Assembly: GCF_032818155.1 (NCBI RefSeq)
Contig: NZ_CP102589.1
Location: 2,714,001-2,778,000, forward strand
Reading direction: 5' to 3'
From: Niallia taxi
Lineage (GTDB): Bacteria; Bacillota; Bacilli; Bacillales; Cytobacillaceae
DNA length: 64,000 bases
Position numbers and translations under genes: made by a program. The notes under the pieces are model-generated. The model had not been told where the DNA came from and ran no database searches. It was given only the letters and a program-made list of their open reading frames with translations. This document shows positions 9,905 through 18,431 of this stretch, piece by piece; the stretch's first letter is position 1; every line of letters starts with the position of its first letter.

Positions 9905-11041
9905 ATGATTTATTTAGATTACGCAGCAACATGTCCTCTTGATTCAGATGCAGGCAAGATGTACTTAGAGGTTTCAGCGGACTATTACGGGAACAGCAGC
10001 AGTCTTCACGATATTGGCGGAAAAGCAAGCGATTTACTGGAAGGCTGTCGAGGAGAAATGGCACGATTGCTTGGGGTGGAAAGAAGCGGCGTATATTTTA
10101 CAAGCGGCGGAACTGAAAGTAATTTCCTTGCGATAACTGCACTCCTCTCTGCCAATAAAAGAACTGACAAGCATATTATTACAACAGCAAGTGAGCATTC
10201 ATCTATCCATGGAACGATGAAAAGATTAGCAGCAGATGGGTATTCGGTAACCTATTTGCCGCTTGGTGCAAACGGAATTATTGATGTACAGATGCTTGAA
10301 GCGTGTATAAAACCGGAAACTGTGCTTGTATCGATTCAACATGTTAATTCTGAGATCGGCGCCATTCAGCCTATTGAAAAAATCGGTACAATGTTAAAGG
10401 AAAGAGGTATTTATTTTCATAGTGATATGGTGCAAAGCTTTGGAAAGCTGGATATTGCCGCGATTTCTGCCAAAGTCGATTCCCTCTCCATATCAAGCCA
10501 TAAATTCTACGGTCCTAAGGGAGTCGGTTTAACTTATATTTCTCCTGCCATCCCATGGACCGGCTATCTTCCTGGTACAACACATGAAAATGGCTTCCGG
10601 GCGGGAACAGTGAATATTGCCGGTATTGCCGCAATGTGTGTCGCTGCCCAAAAAGCTGTGAAAAGGTTGGCAGTTGATTATGCTCATTATCAAGCATTAC
10701 GAGAAATCGTAATGGAATTGGCCAGCTCTGCCGATTACTTAACTGTTTTTCAGTGCGGTAACCAGCTTCCAGCCATTGTTGGCATGCAAATATTGGGAAT
10801 GGAAGGACAGTGGACAATGCTTGAATGTAATCGCAGAGGCTTTGCGATTTCTACAGGAAGTGCTTGTCAAACAGGACAGCAGGCACCTTCGAAAACGATG
10901 AAGGCTTTAGGATTATCGGACGAGGAAGCGAAGGAATTCGTACGTATTTCTTTTGGGAGAGCAACAACTATTGATGATGTGAAAGCCTTTATGCAAACAG
11001 TAATATCCGTTGCAAATGAGCGTAATGCCTTAAAGAAGTAA
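9905..11041 (+). CDS. Cysteine desulfurase serving NAD synthesis (NifS/NadS type)
   Basis: Fold-type I PLP enzyme that releases sulfur from cysteine. It opens with MIYLDYAAT, has the PLP lysine in SISSHKFYGPKGVG, and the catalytic cysteine in STGSACQTGQQAPSKTM. ATG at 9905 follows GAAAGGGTGAG; the longer frame from 9881 has no such site. Transcribed away from nadBCA, as nifS is in B. subtilis, where it matures the NadA cluster. About 378 residues, normal for the family. Confidence 0.93.
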   Translation: MIYLDYAATCPLDSDAGKMYLEVSADYYGNSSSLHDIGGKASDLLEGCRGEMARLLGVERSGVYFTSGGTESNFLAITALLSANKRTDKHIITTASEHSSIHGTMKRLAADGYSVTYLPLGANGIIDVQMLEACIKPETVLVSIQHVNSEIGAIQPIEKIGTMLKERGIYFHSDMVQSFGKLDIAAISAKVDSLSISSHKFYGPKGVGLTYISPAIPWTGYLPGTTHENGFRAGTVNIAGIAAMCVAAQKAVKRLAVDYAHYQALREIVMELASSADYLTVFQCGNQLPAIVGMQILGMEGQWTMLECNRRGFAISTGSACQTGQQAPSKTMKALGLSDEEAKEFVRISFGRATTIDDVKAFMQTVISVANERNALKK

Positions 11042-11042
11042 A

Positions 11043-11076
11043 AATGGAGGTACGCATTATAATGCGTACCCCCATT
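11043..11076. terminator. Bidirectional terminator between desulfurase and tetR
   Basis: The core 11049-11070 is a perfect 22-base palindrome, extended by AATGG/CCATT. A T-run follows on the plus side. It separates two convergent genes and overlaps the tetR stop codon. Confidence 0.85.
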
Positions 11077-11653
11077 ATTTTTTCAATGCTTGCCAATATA
11101 CCTTCCAGCAAGCCGCCAGTTTTTCTTCGGCTTTCTTTTCGGTATGATCGTATACGAGTTCCACCATGATGCTCATCAAAATACCAGTGTATGCAATCGT
11201 GAGGGTCTTTTCATCTAAGCCTGTGATGACATCCTCTTCAAGCCATTTTTTAAAGGACTGTTCAAGCATGTTCTCCTGAAGCACGTCGACCTCAACCACT
11301 TCCTCGACAATTGCATCATATAAATGACTTGGTGGAAAGAAGCTCATTCTGAGCCAGAATTTCAAGCTCTGGTTTTCTTCGAACAGTCTTTTCACTGCCA
11401 CTAAATATTCATATAAAAAAGTCTCTGGTCCAAGATCAGCAAATTCCCTGAAATAAGCTTTTTTCGTCTGGATCTCAACTGCCTTTGCTTCTCTTAGCAC
11501 CTCTAAAAACAGGGCATCCTTGCTGCTGAAATGGGAATAAATAGAGGATTTTTTTATGCCGACCTCATCTGCAATCATCGAAAGTGATGCTCCTTCGTAG
11601 CCTGATTGCGTGAAATGCTTGATGGCCGCTTTTTTTAAATCTTCTTTTGTCAT
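11075..11653 (-). CDS. TetR-family regulator of the SMR exporter pair
   Basis: 192 residues. The N-terminal helix-turn-helix (AIKHFTQSGYEGASLSMIADEVGIKKSSIYSHF, about 9-42) is typical of TetR; the C-terminal part is a variable ligand domain. It is the third gene after two small multidrug resistance genes, 18 bp after the second, so probably an autoregulated operon. The likely operator is the palindrome at 12346. Confidence 0.88.
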   Translation of the reverse strand: MTKEDLKKAAIKHFTQSGYEGASLSMIADEVGIKKSSIYSHFSSKDALFLEVLREAKAVEIQTKKAYFREFADLGPETFLYEYLVAVKRLFEENQSLKFWLRMSFFPPSHLYDAIVEEVVEVDVLQENMLEQSFKKWLEEDVITGLDEKTLTIAYTGILMSIMVELVYDHTEKKAEEKLAACWKVYWQALKK

Positions 11654-11671
11654 CTTTACTCGTTACCTCCT

Positions 11672-11983
11672 TTATCCGATAAGCTTTAAGCCAATTGCAG
11701 CAGCTAATATAAGTCCAATAAAAAAGAGTCTTTTTGCATCCTTCGGTTCTCCATATATAAACATTCCAAGAATAGCGGACCCGACCGTGCCAATTCCCGT
11801 CCATACACCGTAGGCTGTCCCCATCGGAATGGTATTCATGGCATATGACAGCAGGGAAAAGCTGCAGGCAAACCCGATAATTAACAAAATAATGGCATCC
11901 CATTTTTTCATGGCAGCCCGCTTCATATTAACAACACCGAACACTTCAAATAATCCTGCACCAACTAATGCTAACCATGCCAT
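11672..11983 (-). CDS. SMR-family exporter subunit (YkkD-like)
   Basis: 103 residues with four predicted membrane helices. The conserved membrane glutamate is in GLFEVFGVVNMKRA, and the helix-4 region reads GTVGSAILGMFIYGEPKD. SMR proteins are proton-coupled exporters of cationic drugs or guanidinium; paired genes form heterodimers such as YkkCD. Its ATG overlaps the upstream gene stop (TAATG). No guanidine riboswitch is seen; control is probably by the adjacent TetR. Confidence 0.9.
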   Translation of the reverse strand: MAWLALVGAGLFEVFGVVNMKRAAMKKWDAIILLIIGFACSFSLLSYAMNTIPMGTAYGVWTGIGTVGSAILGMFIYGEPKDAKRLFFIGLILAAAIGLKLIG

Positions 11984-12324
11984 TAGGAGCCCTCCTCTGC
12001 TGAACTGTTTTCATCTGTGACGACTTTCAAGCCAATTACCCCTATAAGCAATACGATAACAAGCAACAGCTTCATAAGATGGAACGGTTCTCCGAAAAAC
12101 AGCATTTCTGCAATAACTGTTCCAATTGTGCCAAGACCTGTAAATACTGCGTAGACTGTTCCAACTGGCAAAACCTTTGTTGCATATATTAGCACAGCAA
12201 AGCTGATTATAATAGCGATAGCTGTACCAGCCCATTCTAAGGCAGTATCAGCATGCTTTAATCCTGACACCCAAGCAACCTCCATTAGGCCTGCGGCAAG
12301 CACCATCATCCAATGTCGATTCAT
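11983..12324 (-). CDS. SMR-family exporter subunit (YkkC-like)
   Basis: 113 residues from the ATG at 12324, which follows AAAGGAGG; a longer frame from 12396 would run through the operator. Four membrane helices, the essential glutamate in [15 protein letters not shown], and [17 protein letters not shown] near helix 4. First gene of an exporter pair plus TetR operon. The substrate cannot be read from the sequence. Confidence 0.9.
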   Translation of the reverse strand: MNRHWMMVLAAGLMEVAWVSGLKHADTALEWAGTAIAIIISFAVLIYATKVLPVGTVYAVFTGLGTIGTVIAEMLFFGEPFHLMKLLLVIVLLIGVIGLKVVTDENSSAEEGS

Positions 12325-12345
12325 TGTTGTTCCTCCTTTGAAATT

Positions 12346-12367
12346 AACTACCGACCGTTCGTTAGTT
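12346..12367. promoter_or_regulatory. Operator of the TetR/SMR operon
   Basis: A 22-base near-perfect palindrome, AACTA-CCGACCGTTCG-TTAGTT, 21 bp before the first SMR gene. The CCGACCG/CGTTCG core is common among TetR-family sites. Confidence 0.75.
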
Positions 12368-12432
12368 ATTATTTCATGAAAATTATTTGAAGTCAACTAC
12401 CACAGCTTTGTCTAAAAATCATTATAAAGAAA

Positions 12433-12479
12433 GAAAGCAGCGGTTTTCAAACAAATATGTTTGAAAGCCACTGCTTTCT
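12433..12479 (-). terminator. Terminator of the arabinanase gene
   Basis: Long stem (GAAAGCAG... / ...CTGCTTTC with two mismatches, inner arm TTTCAAACA/TGTTTGAAA) just after the GH43 stop. The minus strand continues TTTCTTTCTTT. Confidence 0.8.
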
Positions 12480-12491
12480 AAAGTGTTTAAG

Positions 12492-13454
12492 CTAATAGGT
12501 TGGCCAGCCGCTCGAGTCCCAATACAAATCATTTATGAGCATTGTTGGCATGCCATTGTTCAATGCATCATACGAATGGCGAACGATTAGATTGTTGTTT
12601 AATATATCTGAATGTCCTGGACCTTTCCAGCGGTCATTTCCTGTATCGAATATCGTGCCGCCGCCATTTAACATATTGACACCATTTTTATCTACATAAG
12701 GTCCAGTAATGGACGTAGATCTGCCAACAGCCATTTTGTATGTGCTGTTAACGCCTTGACAGCAGCTGTCAAAGGACACAAATAAATAGTAGTATCCATT
12801 GCGATAGACAATATTCGGCGCTTCAACTGCTCCATTATTATTCGGTCTTGCAGCAATGGAGTACAAGCTTCCTGTTGGCTTCATTGTTGTCTTATCAAGA
12901 CGTGTCAGCTTAATACCGCTCCAAAATGAACCAAAGGACAGCCATGGATTGCCATCCTTGTCAATGACAAGATCACCATCGATTGCATTATAGTTATTGG
13001 AAGATACAGAGCGTGTAACAAGCCCATCATCGCGCCATTGGCCGGAAGTAATACTAGAGGTTGAAAGAAGACCGATCAAAGATGTATTGGAGCCGAAGGA
13101 AGAAACAGAATAGTAGAGCCAGTACCTGCCATTATAGTAGCTAATATCTGGTGCCCATTGGTTTTTCTCATAATTAGGCACATAGTTGGCCCACCAGGAG
13201 GGAGCAGTTGGAAAAATTGTTGGTGCCTGATACCAGTTTGTTCCATTATCACTTCGCAGCACCCTTATTCCATTTGGACTTCCTGTCCCAAATGTGTACC
13301 ATGTGTTGCCTTCTTTAATAATAGAAGGGTCATGGATTTGCAGGTCCCCTGTCAAACTCCAAAAGCTGGCAGATGCTGAACTGCTGATAGATAAACAAGC
13401 CACCAGAACAAGTAATGCTATTTTCAGCTTAAAGCCCTTTCCTTTTCTTTTCAT
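12492..13454 (-). CDS. abnA: Secreted endo-alpha-1,5-L-arabinanase, GH43
   Basis: 320 residues. A signal peptide (charged start, hydrophobic core 10-27, SASA) precedes a five-bladed propeller of family GH43. The general base aspartate is in IHDPSI (about residue 42), the pKa-modulating aspartate in NAIDGDL, and the acid glutamate in AVEAPNI. The blocks NYEKNQWAPDI, YWLYYSVSSFG and SFDSCCQGVNSTYK match B. subtilis AbnA closely. It cuts arabinan outside the cell. A cre-like site lies upstream. No other arabinan gene adjoins it. Confidence 0.94.
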   Translation of the reverse strand: MKRKGKGFKLKIALLVLVACLSISSSASASFWSLTGDLQIHDPSIIKEGNTWYTFGTGSPNGIRVLRSDNGTNWYQAPTIFPTAPSWWANYVPNYEKNQWAPDISYYNGRYWLYYSVSSFGSNTSLIGLLSTSSITSGQWRDDGLVTRSVSSNNYNAIDGDLVIDKDGNPWLSFGSFWSGIKLTRLDKTTMKPTGSLYSIAARPNNNGAVEAPNIVYRNGYYYLFVSFDSCCQGVNSTYKMAVGRSTSITGPYVDKNGVNMLNGGGTIFDTGNDRWKGPGHSDILNNNLIVRHSYDALNNGMPTMLINDLYWDSSGWPTY

Positions 13455-13553
13455 CGTTATCCCCTCATTTCTTTTTTTAAAAGACTAAAAAAACGATACT
13501 GGACCCTCCCTTCTGAAAAAATTTCAAACAATTATATATTCTCCCTTTACAAT

Positions 13554-13567
13554 TGAAAACCCTTTCA
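13554..13567. promoter_or_regulatory. Candidate cre (CcpA) site before abnA
   Basis: TGAAAACCCTTTCA differs from the ideal TGAAANCGNTTNCA mainly in the central CG. It lies about 100 bp before the arabinanase start, where carbon catabolite repression would be expected. Confidence 0.45.
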
Positions 13568-13612
13568 TAAATACACTGAAAATGAATAGGAATGGTAACT
13601 GTTTCAAAAAAA

Positions 13613-13639
13613 AGATACCCTTGCTTGTCAAGGATATCT
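13613..13639 (-). terminator. Terminator of the oxidoreductase gene
   Basis: Stem AGATATCCTTG/CAAGGGTATCT with a 5-base loop and a T8 run on the minus strand, seven bases after the stop codon. Confidence 0.88.
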
Positions 13640-13645
13640 GTCCAT

Positions 13646-14521
13646 TTATTGCTCACTCTTTTCTCTAAGCAGCTTTACAATTGCGGCCCAGTCGAGATCA
13701 CTCCAGCCCTGCTCGATTCCTTCTTCATAATGCTTTTTTGCTATTTCGGCAGTTGGCAGGGTGATTTTAGCATTATGCGCTGCTTCAAGCATTAAATTAA
13801 CGTCCTTCAAGCCTAATGCAAGCTTGAATCCTCCTTCTTCAAATCTTTCTTCTACCATGATTTTCCCGTAGTTTTGATAAACTGGTGAAGCGAACAATGT
13901 ATTTGCAATTTCTAAAAAGGCGTCTGCCTTGATTCCATACTTTTCAACGAATACAAATGCCTCTGATAATGCCTCAAGCATGGAGACAATTAAGAAGTTA
14001 TTTCCTAGCTTTACAACATTGGCTAAATGTCCTTTTTCTCCAACTATAAAGATATCTTTGCCCAGCGCATTTAGGACTGGCATAATTTTCTCCCTCGCTT
14101 GCTTTGGTCCTGCTACAAGTAATCGCAACGCAGCTGCAGCTGCTGCATCAGGTCGCCCCAATACTGGACAAGACACGAAGGCTTGACTATTTTTCTCGTG
14201 ATCTTCTTCAAGCTTTTTCGCTAATTCTACACTTAATGTACTGACTGAAACATGAATTCCGCCTTTTGGCAGTCCACTGATTATCCCTTTCTCTCCATAA
14301 ACTACTGCTTCTGCTGCTTTATCATCAGAAAGTATTGTAAATACGATAGTTGCTTTTTCTGCTGCATCAGCGGGGCTTACTGCCATTTCAGCACCTTTTT
14401 CCACAAGTGATTGCCGTTTACTTGCTGTTCTGTTGTAAATGACAAGCTCATGCCCGCTTTTTAATATATTTTCTGCAATTGGTATGCCCATATTGCCAAG
14501 TCCAATCAATGCTACCTTCAT
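13646..14521 (-). CDS. NAD(P)-dependent beta-hydroxyacid dehydrogenase family oxidoreductase
   Basis: 291 residues from the ATG at 14521, which follows GAGGAG; the frame is open from 14536. The Rossmann motif is VALIGLGNMGIPIAENIL (1-20), and the family block GRPDAA and the lysine region VVKLGNNFLIV are present. The family includes 3-hydroxyisobutyrate and tartronate semialdehyde reductases and GLYR-type reductases. The real substrate is unknown. It appears monocistronic. Confidence 0.88.
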   Translation of the reverse strand: MKVALIGLGNMGIPIAENILKSGHELVIYNRTASKRQSLVEKGAEMAVSPADAAEKATIVFTILSDDKAAEAVVYGEKGIISGLPKGGIHVSVSTLSVELAKKLEEDHEKNSQAFVSCPVLGRPDAAAAAALRLLVAGPKQAREKIMPVLNALGKDIFIVGEKGHLANVVKLGNNFLIVSMLEALSEAFVFVEKYGIKADAFLEIANTLFASPVYQNYGKIMVEERFEEGGFKLALGLKDVNLMLEAAHNAKITLPTAEIAKKHYEEGIEQGWSDLDWAAIVKLLREKSEQ

Positions 14522-14669
14522 TTCAGCTCTCCTCAATCTCTATATTGTTGTTATGCTTTATTCGGTGATTTCTGTCATTTTTCCTGCATTGACAAAAACA
14601 TTTCCTCCTTGCATACATCCTGTTGGAACGAACAAGCTATTTTTATAACACAGTTTTGGAGGACATAAT

Positions 14670-15944
14670 ATGCTTATTAAAATAAATGAACATATAGAAA
14701 ATATTCAGAAGCACAGCAAAGCCTTTCAAGGGATAGACGATCTTGAACCGCTTATCAAGGAAGCCGGGAAGGCTAAATATGTTTTGCTTGGTGAAGCGAC
14801 ACACGGTACAGCTGAATTTTATTCTCTTCGTGCAGAAATTACCAAAAAACTGATTCAGGAACATGGCTTTTCCTTTGTGGCAGTGGAAGGCGACTGGCCG
14901 TCTTGCTATGAGGTGAATAAATATGTAAAAAATAACTCAACAGCTGCAAATGCCAAGGAAGTGCTGGCCCATTTTAACCGCTGGCCGACATGGATGTGGG
15001 CAAATGAAGAAATCATTCCATTGCTCGAATGGCTGAAAAGCTTTAATAGCAATAAAGAGGCTGGCAATAAAGCTGGTTTTTACGGCTTGGATGTGTATAG
15101 CCTTTGGGAGTCAATGGAAGCAATTGTTCACTACTTGCAAGAAACGAAGTCTCCTCATGTGGAAAAGGCATTAAAGGCGATTGAATGCTTTGAGCCGTAT
15201 AACAGAAAAGCCCAAACGTACGGGATGTCAGCGGCATTACTTGGCGAAAGCTGTCGGGAAGAAATGCTAGAGCTGCTGCAGGCTATCCAGCAGGCTAACA
15301 GCAAAAGCGGTGATTTTAACGAAGAAGAGCAGCTTAGTCTTGAGATAAATGCCTTAGTATCGAAAAATGCGGAGAATTATTATAAAACAATGATTACAGA
15401 TGATCAGGAATCATGGAATATTCGGGATCATCATATGGTCGAAGCATTATCCCATATCAGCAGCTTCTATGGCAGTGATGCAAAAGGGATAATATGGGAG
15501 CATAACACTCATATTGGTGATGCGAGGGCAACGACAATGGAGCAGGAAGGCTTAGTGAATGTTGGCCAAATCACTCGTGAAAAATATGGGACAGACAATA
15601 TCTTTTCCGTTGGTTTTGGGACATATAGCGGTACGGTTATTGCCGGAGACAAATGGGGAGCCCCTTATGAAAAAATGACATTACCGAAAGCAATGCGTGG
15701 CAGCTGGGAGGAAATGCTTCATCGTGCAGGGTCCCACGATAAATTTTTAATGTTTTCACAGGAGAATAAAACGCTGTTTGAAGAGCGTGTCGGTCATCGT
15801 GCTGTTGGAGTTGTATACCATCCTGAATATGAGCAATATGGAAACTATGTTCCATCCAGCATTTCAGAAAGATATAATAGCTTTATTTATGTGGACAAAT
15901 CAACTGCCCTTTCGCCACTGCCTGTTGAAGTAATAAGTGATTAG
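14670..15944 (+). CDS. Erythromycin-esterase family protein
   Basis: 424 residues. The EreA/EreB-family blocks are clear: LLGEATHGTAEFYSLRAEI with the catalytic-type histidine and glutamate, FVAVEGDWPSCYEVNKYV, WMWANEEI, and WEHNTHIGDARAT near the middle. The ATG follows GGAGG. Some members hydrolyse macrolide lactones, but chromosomal Bacillus homologues mostly have no proven resistance role, so I do not call resistance. Confidence 0.9.
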   Translation: MLIKINEHIENIQKHSKAFQGIDDLEPLIKEAGKAKYVLLGEATHGTAEFYSLRAEITKKLIQEHGFSFVAVEGDWPSCYEVNKYVKNNSTAANAKEVLAHFNRWPTWMWANEEIIPLLEWLKSFNSNKEAGNKAGFYGLDVYSLWESMEAIVHYLQETKSPHVEKALKAIECFEPYNRKAQTYGMSAALLGESCREEMLELLQAIQQANSKSGDFNEEEQLSLEINALVSKNAENYYKTMITDDQESWNIRDHHMVEALSHISSFYGSDAKGIIWEHNTHIGDARATTMEQEGLVNVGQITREKYGTDNIFSVGFGTYSGTVIAGDKWGAPYEKMTLPKAMRGSWEEMLHRAGSHDKFLMFSQENKTLFEERVGHRAVGVVYHPEYEQYGNYVPSSISERYNSFIYVDKSTALSPLPVEVISD

Positions 15945-15963
15945 CTTGTTTTTACCATAAAAA

Positions 15964-15990
15964 AAAGGAGTAGCATATGCTGCTCCCTTT
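15964..15990. terminator. Bidirectional terminator between esterase homologue and ycnI-like gene
   Basis: The palindrome around GGAGTAGCATATGCTGCTCC has AAA/TTT flanks. The minus-strand side continues in eight T, so it is strongest for the gene ending at 16002. Confidence 0.82.
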
Positions 15991-16001
15991 ATAAACGCTG
16001 A

Positions 16002-16649
16002 TTATTTTCTTCTTATAAATGTTAACACGATTGCGATAACAGAAATAACGATCGCTGCAATGGATAAAACGTTGCTTGTTGAAGAACCTGCAGTGTCTTC
16101 ATCGCTGTCAGCTGACTCATCAGTGTCTGCATCATGGTCTGAAGTATGGCCATGGCTATCTGTTGTTGCTGTAGACTTAGTAATTTCTGTTACAGAATGA
16201 GGAAGATCCGCATCTGCATCACCAGTCCATTCTACAATGCTTCCATCTGTGTAATATTGGAATGCATCCCAAATTACTTCACCTGCATCAGCAGGATTTT
16301 GGGCAGTAAAGCTGAAAAGACGGTATTCGCCTGGTTTGATTGCTGCATCATCATTTTCTGCTTCCCATGTAACAGTCGTTACTTTATCATCATCATTCTT
16401 TTCAGTAGTTACCTTCCAGCCATCAACAGGCTGATACATTTTAAAATCTACATTGTCTGCAATTTTGATGGATACTTTATTTGTGTTAACTTCCTTTTCA
16501 ACAGGGATTTTAACCGTATACGTTTCCCATGCCTCTGTTGTGGATGTTGACGGGTTAACAGTTACATGAGCGTTAGCTGGAAGAGCAATTAAAAATACTG
16601 CTGCAAATGTAACTAAAAATGCTGTAATTCTTTTTTTCATATGTATCAT
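16002..16649 (-). CDS. YcnI-like (DUF1775) exported protein, copper-related
   Basis: 215 residues. Signal peptide 1-28 ends in PANAHVTVNPST; in YcnI the mature N-terminal histidine binds copper, and that His is present. The DUF1775 domain fills about 28-155 (VKIPVEKEVNT, YRLFSFTAQNP). A His/Asp/Ser-rich linker (SHGHTSDHDADTD) and a C-terminal membrane anchor (SIAAIVISVIAIVLTFIRRK) follow. In B. subtilis ycnI lies with ycnJ and ycnK; neither is next to it here. ATG at 16649 follows AAAGGAG. Confidence 0.85.
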   Translation of the reverse strand: MIHMKKRITAFLVTFAAVFLIALPANAHVTVNPSTSTTEAWETYTVKIPVEKEVNTNKVSIKIADNVDFKMYQPVDGWKVTTEKNDDDKVTTVTWEAENDDAAIKPGEYRLFSFTAQNPADAGEVIWDAFQYYTDGSIVEWTGDADADLPHSVTEITKSTATTDSHGHTSDHDADTDESADSDEDTAGSSTSNVLSIAAIVISVIAIVLTFIRRK

Positions 16650-17080
16650 GCTTTTAACTCCTTTTCGTTCTTTTTTTCACAAGCGTTTAAAACACTATGT
16701 AAATAGGAATAACCTTCTTTATCATAACAGATGTGTTAAGCGCTTTACATTTATATTTGTGGCAAATTTGTGAACAAGTAATATTAGCCAGTTTGGCCGC
16801 TTTTTCTACTTTTAAAACATATGGTGATAAAGCGTCCCATAATCTTATTTATAAGTCACATAATAGACACAACTTACAAACTAAGCCTGTAGCTACTCCT
16901 ATATACAGAATTTAGGTAATTCCTATTTAACTAGCACAAAAATTTCTTTTAAGGCCATGCTATGCAATTATAAAATACAAAATAAAGCGATTAATTCCAT
17001 TATTCTTGACCTGTCCTTACACGGCTGCCTATACTTCTCCCCAATCCCCCTCATATTGTAACGGTAAAAGGAGGGATTTT
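16650..17080. other. Intergenic stretch, no gene seen
   Basis: About 430 bp, A/T-rich. The only open frame (plus strand, 16733-16915) lacks a ribosome site and family features. It must hold divergent promoters for the YcnI-like gene and the small coat-like gene, but I cannot place them with confidence. Confidence 0.5.
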
Positions 17081-17332
17081 ATGTTTCATAGTACAAGATT
17101 ACATGGAGGTGTTCCAGTTGTTGTCGGGGCCCCCACAGTGGGAGGAGTGCATGTTGCACCAGTAGTTGGTCATGGAGCCGCAACTTTAACTGGCTTTGTT
17201 GCACCGTCTGCGGGCTTTAGTGCAGGAAATCCAACGATCATTTATCCATATAAGCAGTATCCACCCTACATGAACCCAAATCAATATTATCCTAATTATC
17301 CTTACAATCCTTATTATCCACCGTATTATTGA
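17081..17332 (+). CDS. Small Tyr/Pro-rich protein, spore-coat-like
   Basis: 83 residues from the ATG at 17081 behind AAAAGGAGG. The N-terminal half is Gly/Val-rich (GGVPVVVGAPTVGGVHV); the C-terminal half is almost only Tyr, Pro and Asn (YPYKQYPPYMNPNQYYPNY). Such composition is common in spore coat proteins of Bacilli (CotX/CotW-like or YhcC-like small proteins), but no specific family is recognised. It ends just before a terminator. Confidence 0.65.
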   Translation: MFHSTRLHGGVPVVVGAPTVGGVHVAPVVGHGAATLTGFVAPSAGFSAGNPTIIYPYKQYPPYMNPNQYYPNYPYNPYYPPYY

Positions 17333-17346
17333 CTTGCTGTCAAACA

Positions 17347-17383
17347 AAAAAGCATTTCGCCATATTAGCGAAATGCTTTTTTT
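17347..17383. terminator. Bidirectional terminator
   Basis: AAAAAGCATTTCGC and GCGAAATGCTTTTTT form a 12-14-bp stem with a 7-base loop between two convergent genes, with A- and T-runs on both sides. Confidence 0.92.
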
Positions 17384-17384
17384 A

Positions 17385-17816
17385 TTAAACGATAGATGTT
17401 GTTTCTTGCTTTTTCGTCTTTTTCCAACCAAGCATCATTAATACAAGGCCACCAACAGAAACGACAAGACCAGCAATGCTAAGGGCTAATTCTAACACAC
17501 TCTTATTTTCCGCGCCTGTACCTGGACCATTCATGCCATTCATTGCTGGCATATTACCTTGTGCCTGACTTGAATCAAATCCAGAATCAGCAGTTGCTGT
17601 AGAATTTTCTGTGCTGTCCGTGCTTTCCGTCGTATCACTAGTTGAACTTGTTGAACTATCCGATGATCCATTCATTTGCATGCTAGGCGCTTGTCCACTC
17701 ATTTGCCCCATATCTGGTGCAGAGCCAGCGCTAAAGTAAGAGGTAACACCTAATATCGATTGTGCTAGTAATAAAAGCATTGCTGCAATAATTGCGATAG
17801 ATTGTATTTTTTTCAT
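17385..17816 (-). CDS. Exported or membrane protein with Met/Ser/Thr-rich linker
   Basis: 143 residues, unrecognised. An N-terminal signal or membrane segment (6-26) is followed by a low-complexity stretch with repeated Met-rich pieces (DMGQMSGQ, SMQMNG, NMPAMNGMNG) and a Ser/Thr run. A second membrane helix (SLSIAGLVVSVGGLVLMML type) and a Lys-rich tail close it. Both ends would be anchored with the linker outside. Met-rich pieces can bind Cu(I), but that is only a suggestion. Confidence 0.6.
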   Translation of the reverse strand: MKKIQSIAIIAAMLLLLAQSILGVTSYFSAGSAPDMGQMSGQAPSMQMNGSSDSSTSSTSDTTESTDSTENSTATADSGFDSSQAQGNMPAMNGMNGPGTGAENKSVLELALSIAGLVVSVGGLVLMMLGWKKTKKQETTSIV

Positions 17817-17950
17817 TTTATCTCTCTCCTAATTCGTAATGTAGGTTCATTATGGATTAGGAAGCTTAAGTTTTTCTTAACTTTTATTAATAGATTTATT
17901 TTTCCTTGTAGCTTAGCTGCCATTGGATTTCATGGTGTCATCAATAAAAT

Positions 17951-18412
17951 CTAGTTTAATCCCCTGCCAATAAAATTAGCACTTACACAGTCCTGCCCAA
18001 TTTCTCTCGCCCATACGGACAGCTGCCCAATATGATGGACTTCGTGAACGATGCAGTGATTGATAATTTCCGCTCTTGAGAAGGCTTCATCTTGCCATGA
18101 GACTTTGATTCTTTCAGACTGGTCTTTGGCAAAATTTGCAATCAGCAACTCTCTAACCTCTGCTTTCACCTTGTCTGATAAGGTCTTTACCTTTTCAATG
18201 CTATTGTACTCAGAAGTTGTAAATTCTACTGTTTCCTTTCCTGTAAGGGCGAGCAGCCAGCTGTACTCTACATCAACAATATGTACAAGTGTTGCCAATA
18301 TCCCTTGCAAGCCTCCTGTTCGCTTGGCAAGCAGCTCCTGTTCAGGAATGGACTCACACCATTTCAGCCACTCATCCCTTACTTGCCAGTTGTATTCAAA
18401 TAATGATTGCAT
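17951..18412 (-). CDS. DinB-family protein
   Basis: 153 residues from the ATG at 18412, which follows GGGAG; the frame is open to 18445. DinB/YfiT-like four-helix bundle with the metal-binding histidines seen in LVHIVDVEYSW and in CIVHEVHHIGQLSVWAREIG. Members are metal-dependent, often thiol transferases, or of unknown function. It follows the AraC-type regulator by 19 bp, so they are likely one transcript. Confidence 0.85.
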   Translation of the reverse strand: MQSLFEYNWQVRDEWLKWCESIPEQELLAKRTGGLQGILATLVHIVDVEYSWLLALTGKETVEFTTSEYNSIEKVKTLSDKVKAEVRELLIANFAKDQSERIKVSWQDEAFSRAEIINHCIVHEVHHIGQLSVWAREIGQDCVSANFIGRGLN

Positions 18413-18431
18413 GGCAATCTCCCTTCTAGTG

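Noticed and set aside
11672..12324. Guanidine (ykkC) riboswitch before the SMR pair
   Set aside because: The leader is short and contains a TetR-type palindrome instead; the ykkC conserved ACGR motifs are absent.
14670..15944. Erythromycin resistance gene
   Set aside because: The family match is clear, but chromosomal homologues in Bacilli are usually not resistance determinants; only the family name is used.
16733..16748. cre-like TGTTAAGCGCTTTACA before the YcnI-type gene
   Set aside because: The outer positions do not fit the cre consensus when the central GCGC is aligned, and a copper-type gene is an unlikely CcpA target.
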